DNA of 39,782 nt from Calditrichota bacterium. GTDB taxonomy: Bacteria; Calditrichota; Calditrichia; RBG-13-44-9; J042. Positions 33,325-39,782 of this stretch are shown piece by piece; the first letter of the stretch is position 1, and every line of letters begins with the position of its first letter. Both the position numbers and the translations under genes were made by a program. The stretch is taken from the NCBI GenBank assembly GCA_003696445.1, contig RFHE01000269.1, positions 1 through 39,782 on the forward strand, in the 5' to 3' direction. The notes below the pieces were generated by a model, which saw nothing but the letters and a program-made list of their open reading frames with translations, made no database searches and was not told the origin of the DNA.

Positions 33325-34529
33325 AGCGTCCCGGTACCGGTCACAAATCTGCACGAATCCTGATTGTGGAGGACAATCCGGAAAGCATTGATTTACTGGT
33401 CTATTTTCTCAAACCAGCCGGCTACGAAATCATGACGGCGCAGGATGGGCTTAGCGCCATTGAAATTGTGGAAAAAGACCCTCCGGACTTGATTTTACTG
33501 GATATCATGTTGCCCCGGCTGGACGGCTTCCAAGTTTGCGAACGGCTTAAGAAAAATGAACATACCTTCCACATACCCATTATCATGATTACCGCTCTAA
33601 AAGAATTGAAGGACAAGATCCGCGCCCTGGAAGCCGGCGCCGACGATTTTGTCTCCAAGCCTTTCGACAGCATTGAACTGCTGGCGAGGGTCAAATCGTT
33701 GCTCCGCCTCAAGTTTTACCACGACGAACTCATTCGCCGTAATCAGGAGCTGGAACGCCAAAAGCGCATGCTGCTGCGCGAGGATCAGTTAAAAAAGGAA
33801 TTAACTCATCTGATTGTCCACGACATGAAAAATCCACTGTTCGTTATTCAGGGCAATTTACAGATGATGCACATGCAGAAGCAGGCCGGCAGCGGTGAAT
33901 CCGACGAGAAATACACCCGGCGGATTGAACGCAGCAGCCGGGGCCTGCTCCGGATGATTCTGAATTTGCTGGACATCAGCCGCCTGGAGCAACGCACCCT
34001 GGATATTGAACCCATTCCTGTGCCCTTGAAAACCCTGATTATGGAAGTGGTAGAATACTTCCGGGACATGCCCGAACACGCCAGCAAAACGGTGGAATTT
34101 CGCCTTCCGGAAAACCTGCCCGAAGCGTATGTGGACCAGGAGGTGTTCGAGCGCATTCTGGACAATTTGATGAATTACGTCTTTCAGAACACCCCCGAGT
34201 ATATGCAAATCACTGTGAAAGCGGAAACCGGAGAGGACGGCTACAATTACCTGAAGATTTTTCATCAAGGTACACCCATTCCCAAACAGTATGCGGAGAA
34301 GGTGTTTAAAAAATACGCCCAGAGCGAGCTGAAAAAAGCCGGAATTAAGCCGGCACGCGGCCTCGGGCTCATCTTCTGCAAGCTGGCCATGGAAGCCCAT
34401 CATGGCGATATTCGCCTGATACCGGTGGAGGATCAGGGCAATTGCTTCATTTTGAAAATTCCCACCCTAAAGGCGCATAGCTATCTCTCCAAAAAGGAAA
34501 TGACTACCAGCGCCGTAAACAGCCCCTGA
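33318..34529 (+). CDS. Response regulator-histidine kinase hybrid
   Basis: The product is 403 residues from ATG 33318. GGGAG lies 6 bases upstream; GTG 33312 in frame is an alternative. The receiver domain is at about 14-130, with ILIVEDNPESIDLLVYFL, the phospho-acceptor LILLDIMLPRLDGF (D62), IIMITA and FVSKPFD. A coiled linker leads to HisKA with LIVHDMKNPLFVIQG (H168). In the ATPase domain the N box (DNLMNYVF) is present, but the G1 box reads IFHQGTPIP with His at 316 where the adenine-binding Asp should be. It may therefore be a weak kinase or a phosphatase. The receiver may accept phosphate from the upstream GAF kinase. Confidence 0.87.
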   Translation: MLKRPGTGHKSARILIVEDNPESIDLLVYFLKPAGYEIMTAQDGLSAIEIVEKDPPDLILLDIMLPRLDGFQVCERLKKNEHTFHIPIIMITALKELKDKIRALEAGADDFVSKPFDSIELLARVKSLLRLKFYHDELIRRNQELERQKRMLLREDQLKKELTHLIVHDMKNPLFVIQGNLQMMHMQKQAGSGESDEKYTRRIERSSRGLLRMILNLLDISRLEQRTLDIEPIPVPLKTLIMEVVEYFRDMPEHASKTVEFRLPENLPEAYVDQEVFERILDNLMNYVFQNTPEYMQITVKAETGEDGYNYLKIFHQGTPIPKQYAEKVFKKYAQSELKKAGIKPARGLGLIFCKLAMEAHHGDIRLIPVEDQGNCFILKIPTLKAHSYLSKKEMTTSAVNSP

Positions 34530-34610
34530 GGCCTATGCTGGTTTTCCTGGAACCTGCTGGCTGCTCTTCCGTATTGGCAACCAGGAATATCCAAAAGGAG
34601 GCTGCAAAGC

Positions 34611-34835
34611 ATGAAAAAGCTGTATCGTTCCCGCAGGGACAAAAAACTGGGTGGGCTGATTGGCGGTCTGGCTGAATACCTGGAGGTCGATTCCAATCTC
34701 CTCCGGCTATTGACCATTCTGGTGGCCTTTTTTACCGGCTTTGCTCCAGTAGTGCTCACCTATGTAATCGGCTGGCTGATTGTGCCGGAAGAGCCTGAGC
34801 TGGCCGATGAACCTCAACCAGTTAAATCCAGCTGA
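34611..34835 (+). CDS. PspC-domain membrane protein
   Basis: The product has 74 residues and is a single PspC domain: KKLYRSRRDKKLGGLIGGLA, EYLEVDSNLLRLLTILVAFF and VLTYVIGWLIVPEEP, with one to two membrane helices. PspC proteins take part in envelope stress sensing, but no other psp gene is nearby. AAAGGAGG precedes the ATG. It stands 81 bases after the hybrid kinase and converges on the flippase gene, with 21 bases between the stops. Confidence 0.87.
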   Translation: MKKLYRSRRDKKLGGLIGGLAEYLEVDSNLLRLLTILVAFFTGFAPVVLTYVIGWLIVPEEPELADEPQPVKSS

Positions 34836-34856
34836 TCCTGCTAAAAATACCCCCCG

Positions 34857-36329
34857 TTACTGTTCGCTGGATGCCGGCCGAAGGCGCCGGAGAAGGAGCA
34901 GCAGATCCCGCTTTTCCCCCGGAGTGAAAAAACCGGTCATCCACAGCAAGGTAGGAAAAGCCAATAGAAGAAAGGCTTTTACCAGAACGGCCGCGAGCAG
35001 GCTCAGAGCCGGCATAAGGTAGGCCGGCGCCAGACAAAGTCCTGCCAGGGCAAACAGGCGAGCAGCCCGGGGCCAATCCCAATCCACAGGCTGGATGCGC
35101 TGCTGGGGAATGTAGGTGGTGACGGCAATGGTCAGGTAGGCAATCAGTGTAGCCACCGCCGCTCCCATGCCCCCCCACCGTGGAATGAACAGCAGATTCA
35201 ATCCGATATTTAAGGCAGCCCCGAACAGCGTGGAAAGGGCTACTACGGTGGTTTTTTCCTTCGTGGCAATTACATTGACGTAAATGACCCGCAGGCCGAA
35301 CAAAACGTAGGAGAAGGCGATGAGGGGGACGATAACATATCCGGAAAGGTACTTTGGGGCGGTGAAAACAAGCATCAGTTCCCGAGCAAACAGGGAGAGG
35401 GCCAGAAACAAAGCCATTCCGGCCAGCAGGAAATAGGTGTGGTATTTGCGGTACAGATTGCCCACATCGCCCTGCTCGGCCAGGCGGAACATGAGGGGAA
35501 AGAAGGCGGTCCGAAACGGGGTGACCAAGGCCATGTTGACGATCATTCCGAATTTGTAGGCCATCGAATAAATGCCTACTTCGGCCAGGTTACCCAGGGC
35601 CTTTAACAGATACCGATCGGCGAAGGTCAAGAGGGTGGCAGCCAGGGCCATGAAAACCAACGGAAATCCGTAGCGGAAACTCTGCTGGAGAACATCCCAG
35701 CGCAGCCGAAACCGGTATTGCCTGAACAAATACAGATGGATGACCCCGAAGTTGAGCAATGCCACATAAACTTTGGATTCTACCACCCCGCCTACCCCCT
35801 GGTTAAGCAATCCCACCTTGTAAACATTCAAACCAATCAGCAGGACGAAGCTGGCCAACAGAAAACCGCTGTACCCAACCGGCTTTTCTTCAGCCTGAAG
35901 GATGCCCAGGAAGAACATTTGGAACACGCCGGAAAAAATTACCACTAGCATCAGCCGGTAATAGCGTAGGTGTTCCGGCGAAAAATCCAGCAACCAGCTC
36001 ACCAGGGGTTTTTCCCACCAGAGTAGCAGCACCATGCCGGCCAGATTGAGAACCAAAAGGGCGCTGTAAACGGACATTACCAGATCATCTGCCCGGCCTT
36101 CCCGTTTGTAACGGCTCAAATAGCGCAGAACGGCATTGTTCAACCCAAAACAAAAGATGGTTTTGCCGAAAATTTCCATCAGCTCCAGCATGGCCACCAG
36201 GCCGTACTGGCTGGGCAGCAGTTTGCGAGCGTAAAGGGGAATGAGTACGAAGGCAACCAGTTTAATCAACAGGTTGCCGACGCCGTAAATGGCCGAATGT
36301 GAGAGCAGTTGTCGGGTTTCCTTAAGCAC
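34857..36329 (-). CDS. Polysaccharide flippase (Wzx/MOP superfamily)
   Basis: The product has 490 residues and about 12-14 membrane helices throughout. The N-terminal LLSHSAIYGVGNLLIKLVAF and VLIPLYARKLLPSQYGLVAM are typical of Wzx/RfbX polysaccharide transporters of the MOP superfamily. IPRWGGMGAAVATLIAYLTI near residue 390 is also characteristic. Such proteins move lipid-linked sugars across the inner membrane. With the amidotransferase and glycosyltransferase on its right, it suggests a surface polysaccharide locus. The gene is divergent from asnB, with 188 bases between them. Confidence 0.88.
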   Translation of the reverse strand: MLKETRQLLSHSAIYGVGNLLIKLVAFVLIPLYARKLLPSQYGLVAMLELMEIFGKTIFCFGLNNAVLRYLSRYKREGRADDLVMSVYSALLVLNLAGMVLLLWWEKPLVSWLLDFSPEHLRYYRLMLVVIFSGVFQMFFLGILQAEEKPVGYSGFLLASFVLLIGLNVYKVGLLNQGVGGVVESKVYVALLNFGVIHLYLFRQYRFRLRWDVLQQSFRYGFPLVFMALAATLLTFADRYLLKALGNLAEVGIYSMAYKFGMIVNMALVTPFRTAFFPLMFRLAEQGDVGNLYRKYHTYFLLAGMALFLALSLFARELMLVFTAPKYLSGYVIVPLIAFSYVLFGLRVIYVNVIATKEKTTVVALSTLFGAALNIGLNLLFIPRWGGMGAAVATLIAYLTIAVTTYIPQQRIQPVDWDWPRAARLFALAGLCLAPAYLMPALSLLAAVLVKAFLLLAFPTLLWMTGFFTPGEKRDLLLLLRRLRPASSEQ

Positions 36330-36476
36330 GCTTTGCCATCCATCTAAACCGGAAGCTGACGCAATCGAACCTGTCGGTGCGAATTTACCAAGGCCACGGC
36401 GCTCGGAATAGCACTATTTTGCAGAGTGCAGCGGCAAAAATTGTTTTTGCGCCCCGAGGGCTTACTGGCTAACTTA

Positions 36477-36493
36477 AAGTTTAAATTAAACTT
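36477..36493. promoter_or_regulatory. Perfect palindrome in the flippase-asnB intergenic region
   Basis: AAGTTTAA, one central A, TTAAACTT gives 8-bp arms with full symmetry. It lies 25 bases before the asnB start within AT-rich DNA, where a promoter or operator could sit. A second short hairpin, GCAAAAA-TTG-TTTTTGC (36434-36450), lies upstream. No Shine-Dalgarno is visible for asnB. Confidence 0.35.
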
Positions 36494-36517
36494 ATTCAAT
36501 TTCACCAAGTCTGTTCC

Positions 36518-38356
36518 ATGTGCGGCATTGCAGGATTCATTGACTCGCAGCTTTCAGTGGACGAAGCCATAGCTTTGCTTACCGGCATGCTGCGTGCGAT
36601 CGCCCATCGGGGACCCGATTTCAGGGGCCAATGGCAGGCCGCCCCGGTTTTTTTGGGCCACAACCGATTGAGCATTATCGACGTGTCCGAGGCGGGACAC
36701 CAGCCCATGCACTACCGGCAGGCGGTGATTGTTTACAACGGGGAGGTGTACAACTACGTCGAATTGCGGCAACAATTGCAGGCGCTGGGCTACCGGTTCT
36801 CCAGCGATTCGGACACCGAGGTCATTCTGGCTGCCTACCACGCCTGGGGTCAGCGGTGCGTGGAAAAATTTGTCGGCATGTGGGCTTTTGCCCTCTGGGA
36901 TATCGAAAAACAGCTGCTGTTTTGCAGTCGGGATCGCTTTGGCATCAAGCCCTTTTACTTTATTCACCGCGATCAGCGCTTCTATTTTGCCTCCGAGTAC
37001 AAGGCGCTGAAACCGAGCCCCCTGTTCAGCGCCCGGCTGAATCTGCCCCAGATTTACCGCACTTTACAACTGGGCTGGATTGCCCATCCCAGCGAAACCT
37101 TTTTTCACTGCGTGCAAGCTCTGCCTCCGGCGCACAATCTGGTTTTTCAGAATGGGCGCCTGAAGGTTTACCGGTACTGGGATATCGACCCCGAAGCCAA
37201 CCTGGCGGGATTGCCGCCGGAAGAGAAGAAAGCCCGTTTTCGCGAGCTTTTTCTGCAGAGCGTGCGCCAGCACATGCGCAGCGACGTGCCGGTGGGCGGC
37301 TGTCTGAGCGGTGGGTTGGACAGCTCCTCTATTGTCAGCGCCATGGCCCACCTTTATCCCGGCAGCCAGATTAAAACCTTCACCATTTTTTACACCGGTC
37401 CGGATGGGGTGGACGAGCGCCCCTGGGCCCGGCAGGTGGCCGAAGCCTACCCGGCCATTCGGCCCTACTACTACTCGCCAACCAGCGACGAGCTCCAGGC
37501 CCACCTGCTGGATTTTCTGGACACCCAGGAGGTGCCGGTACCTGGTTCTTCGCCCTTCTCCCAGTATTTTCTGATGCGCCTGGCCAGGGAACAGGGCGTT
37601 AAGGTGGTGCTGGACGGCCAGGGTGCCGATGAGTACCTGGCCGGCTATTACCACAGTTTTTACCGTTACCTGGCCGCCCGGCTCAGGCAGTTGGAATGGC
37701 TTGCCGGTCTGGCCGGCTACTGGCGGCATGTGCGGAGGCAGCGCTTCGGTGCGGGCGAGGCGCTGTCCATTTTAGCCAAAACGGCGGTCCACTGGCTGCG
37801 CGACGAAAACGCAGCCCTGAAACTGGAATATTTTTACCGTTTCCCGTTTCTCCCGGCCAGCCGGGAGGCCGCCGGCTTTGCCTTTACCACCCCCTTCGAC
37901 GGGCGATGCCGTTTCCACCAGCACCTCTATTTCCTGACCTTTTATTCGGTACTGCCCAACCTGCTCCATTTTGAGGACCGCAATTCGATGCGCTTTTCCC
38001 TGGAATCGCGGGTGCCCTTCCTGGATCACCGGCTGGTGGAGTTTGTGTTTGCCCTGGGCATGGAGGACAAAATCCATCAGGCCCAGAGCAAGTACATTTT
38101 GCGCCAGTCCCTCTCCGGCATCGTGCCCGAGCCCATCTTGCAGCGCCGGGACAAAAAGGGCTTTGTTACCCCCGGCGAAGTACGCTGGATTCGTGGACCG
38201 TTCAGACACCTGCTGGAGCAAGATTACTCCGGCCTGGACATGCTGAACCAGCGGCGGGTAAAACAACTGTTGGAGCAGTACCGAAAAGGCGACAATCGTC
38301 ACGCCAAGATGGTCTGGCGGCTGGCCATGCTCAAGCTGTGGTTGAGTCGGCTTTAG
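36518..38356 (+). CDS. asnB: Asparagine synthase-type glutamine amidotransferase
   Basis: The product has 612 residues. It begins MCGIAGFI, so Cys2 becomes the N-terminal nucleophile of the class II glutaminase domain; HRGPD, HNRLSIID, VYNGEVYNY and SDTEVI follow. The synthetase domain has the PP-loop GGCLSGGLDSSSIVSAM (about 262-278) for ATP and later DGQGADEYLAGYY. The chemistry is glutamine-dependent amide transfer through an acyl-adenylate. In polysaccharide loci, paralogues amidate sugar acids or other glycan parts, so true asparagine synthesis is not certain and the gene name is a family label. It overlaps the converging glycosyltransferase gene by 26 bases. Confidence 0.9.
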   Translation: MCGIAGFIDSQLSVDEAIALLTGMLRAIAHRGPDFRGQWQAAPVFLGHNRLSIIDVSEAGHQPMHYRQAVIVYNGEVYNYVELRQQLQALGYRFSSDSDTEVILAAYHAWGQRCVEKFVGMWAFALWDIEKQLLFCSRDRFGIKPFYFIHRDQRFYFASEYKALKPSPLFSARLNLPQIYRTLQLGWIAHPSETFFHCVQALPPAHNLVFQNGRLKVYRYWDIDPEANLAGLPPEEKKARFRELFLQSVRQHMRSDVPVGGCLSGGLDSSSIVSAMAHLYPGSQIKTFTIFYTGPDGVDERPWARQVAEAYPAIRPYYYSPTSDELQAHLLDFLDTQEVPVPGSSPFSQYFLMRLAREQGVKVVLDGQGADEYLAGYYHSFYRYLAARLRQLEWLAGLAGYWRHVRRQRFGAGEALSILAKTAVHWLRDENAALKLEYFYRFPFLPASREAAGFAFTTPFDGRCRFHQHLYFLTFYSVLPNLLHFEDRNSMRFSLESRVPFLDHRLVEFVFALGMEDKIHQAQSKYILRQSLSGIVPEPILQRRDKKGFVTPGEVRWIRGPFRHLLEQDYSGLDMLNQRRVKQLLEQYRKGDNRHAKMVWRLAMLKLWLSRL

Positions 38357-39434
38357 CAGGCCTGCCGGGAAAGATCCCCTCCATCAACGCTGCCACCAAC
38401 TGCAACAATTCCTCTTCCCGGCGTTTCAACGGAAATAACGTCTGGATCCGCGCTCTGGCCCGCCGGCCCAGCCGGTCTAGGTCTGAATGCAGAGCCTTCC
38501 GGATCAGGGCTTCCAGCAAATCGGGATCCCTGCGGGGAAGCAGAAATCCGCTGTCGCCTACAATCTCGGGAAGCGCGAACACCGCCGAAGCAATGGGAAC
38601 ACACTCGCACAACATGGCCTCGCAGATGGCATTGGGTAACCCTTCCGCCATGGAAAGCTGCAGGTAAAATCGGCAGCGGCTGTACACTTCGGCCAGCTTT
38701 TCCTGGGGAACAAAGGGAATTTTTTCCAGATTGCTCAGGTCTTTTCCCATCGGATGGTCCGGCGGAACACCTAGCAACACAAACCGGTAGTCCGGGAATC
38801 GCCGGGCCATTTCCAGATACAGATCGATTCCCTTGCGGAAGTACACATCGGGAATGTCGATATTGGCTACTGCGGTAACAAAGCTGGTTGTTTCCCGCCT
38901 AATGCCTGGCAGGGGCCGAAACAGGCGATCGTCGTAGCCATTCAAAATTACCCTAACTGGCGTCCGGACGTCCGGGGCAAAGTACAGAAAGCCCTGGCGG
39001 GGGAAATCCCGGTCGTCGTATTCATAAACACTATCGACCAGGCTGCCGTGGACGGGAGCCAGAACCGTGGCGTGTTTCAGGGAGAATCGCGTAAACCAAG
39101 CCAGCGCCGGCTTGCGAAAATGTCCGTAATGGATGCTGGGAAAGGAGTGGGCATCGGTGCCGATGACGATGATCAGCACTGGAATGCGAAACATTTTGCC
39201 GAGCAATACGGGAAGAAAAGACAGGTAGCCGGCGGACTGGCAGACCATTAGGCCGGTATTCCAGACATGCCGCAGGATAAAGGAGAATTGCTGCACGATT
39301 CGCCAGGGCGTAAGCCATTTGGGAGAAGAGGAAAATTTAAACCCTACCACCGGATACCGCTTGCGCAAAATGTCTTCATCTTTCCGTACAAAGGAAGAAT
39401 AACCCAGATAAAAGTGGAGAATCTTTTTCTTCAT
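38331..39434 (-). CDS. Glycosyltransferase, GT4-like
   Basis: The product has 367 residues with a GT-B fold. The N-terminal domain holds GKMFRIPVLIIVIGTDAHSF. The C-terminal donor domain begins near 180 with TAVANIDIPDVYFRKGIDLY and continues with YRFVLLGVPPD. The sugar-nucleotide site is MAEGLPNAICEAMLCECVPI, showing the E-x7-E motif. The acceptor and sugar cannot be told. GGTGA lies about 7 bases before the ATG on the minus strand. Its 3' end overlaps the end of asnB by 26 bases, so the two genes are convergent. Confidence 0.88.
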   Translation of the reverse strand: MKKKILHFYLGYSSFVRKDEDILRKRYPVVGFKFSSSPKWLTPWRIVQQFSFILRHVWNTGLMVCQSAGYLSFLPVLLGKMFRIPVLIIVIGTDAHSFPSIHYGHFRKPALAWFTRFSLKHATVLAPVHGSLVDSVYEYDDRDFPRQGFLYFAPDVRTPVRVILNGYDDRLFRPLPGIRRETTSFVTAVANIDIPDVYFRKGIDLYLEMARRFPDYRFVLLGVPPDHPMGKDLSNLEKIPFVPQEKLAEVYSRCRFYLQLSMAEGLPNAICEAMLCECVPIASAVFALPEIVGDSGFLLPRRDPDLLEALIRKALHSDLDRLGRRARARIQTLFPLKRREEELLQLVAALMEGIFPGRPAKADSTTA

Positions 39435-39782
39435 TTTCTTTTCACCAGCACCTCAATTGAGCAGCTCTTTTACAAAAGTTGTGAAGTCTGCTAAATTATT
39501 GAAAAGGAGGAGATTGCCCAATCCTTTTTTGCCCTCGATTTAGCAGGGTTGGACAAGCGGGGGCAAGCAAAGGGAGATTGTGAAGGCCACCTGCCACCAG
39601 AAGTTTCTCTTTTTCGCTGAATGGATCGGAATGTAACCCCCCCCGGGAGGGCAATTTTTTTCCGGCCTGCGGCAAAACGATCATTTTCCTGGATTGAACA
39701 TGCCGCTGCAGGAGTGCTGTATGTGCCTACGTATGGCGCCGGCAAACAGTGCCCGATCCGACAGAGACCTTCTCAATGTAAG
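39435..39782. other. 348-base region at the window end without a confident gene
   Basis: The first 80 bases are the likely promoter region of the glycosyltransferase. Near the end, AGGAG (39710-39714) precedes ATG 39721 by 6 bases and the frame stays open to the edge, but only about 20 residues are visible and they match nothing recognised. A C-run/G-run (39637-39649) next to a T run is not a convincing terminator. Confidence 0.4.

Noticed and set aside
39700-39782. Start of a possible gene running off the right edge
   Set aside because: Only about 20 to 27 residues are visible and they match nothing recognised; the start is uncertain.

Overview
The window is about 39.8 kb of bacterial chromosome, roughly mid-50s % GC by eye. 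Its core is a long flagellar gene cluster; conserved housekeeping genes lie on the left and a surface-glycan cluster on the right. HflK/HflC, a MotB with an OmpA-type peptidoglycan-binding domain, and FlhF/FlhG point to a flagellated Gram-negative-type bacterium outside the enteric group. Small genes such as flbD and the TIGR02530-type flagellar operon protein are typical of deltaproteobacteria, spirochaetes, Firmicutes and deep-branching phyla. A member of a deep lineage such as Calditrichota is possible, but the sequence alone does not prove it.

Left flank (1-8.5 kb): a 5'-truncated M16 zinc peptidase followed by its catalytically dead M16 partner; a tRNA-Phe(GAA) with its own promoter and terminator; the hflK-hflC pair with a strong terminator; a dicarboxylate/glutamate-type cation symporter; a class I aminotransferase; and a convergent small Mth938-like protein.

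Flagellar cluster (8.7-34.5 kb, all + strand): fliK (very long), flgD, a TIGR02530-type gene, flgE, flbD, motA, motB, fliL, fliM, fliN, fliO, fliP, fliQ, fliR, flhB, flhA, flhF, flhG, an 85-residue membrane protein, fliA, a 110-residue charged protein, an HDOD protein, a GAF histidine kinase, a TPR/transmembrane/HTH-like protein, a second FliK-like protein and a receiver-kinase hybrid. Gene ends touch or overlap almost throughout. The products cover hook building (FliK, FlgD, FlgE), the stator (MotA, MotB, FliL), the switch (FliM, FliN), the export gate (FliO/P/Q/R, FlhA, FlhB), flagellar placement and number (FlhF, FlhG) and late transcription (FliA). The basal-body genes that often precede fliK (fliE-fliJ, flgB, flgC), the flagellins and the chemotaxis genes are absent, so they must lie elsewhere.

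Regulatory signals fit this picture. A near-consensus sigma-28 (FliA) promoter precedes flbD-motA. An exact sigma-54 -24/-12 core (TGGCAC-N5-TTGC) lies in an unusual 252-bp gap between motA and motB. A large double-hairpin leader precedes flgE, and a hairpin sits between the Shine-Dalgarno and the start codon of fliP.

Right flank (34.6-39.8 kb): a small PspC protein, then a convergent/divergent set of a polysaccharide flippase (-), an AsnB-type glutamine amidotransferase (+) and a family-4-like glycosyltransferase (-), probably the edge of a surface polysaccharide locus. The most novel part is the block downstream of flhG. There, small unknown proteins, a membrane-spanning TPR/HTH-like protein, a second FliK-like protein and orphan signalling proteins are packed around fliA.
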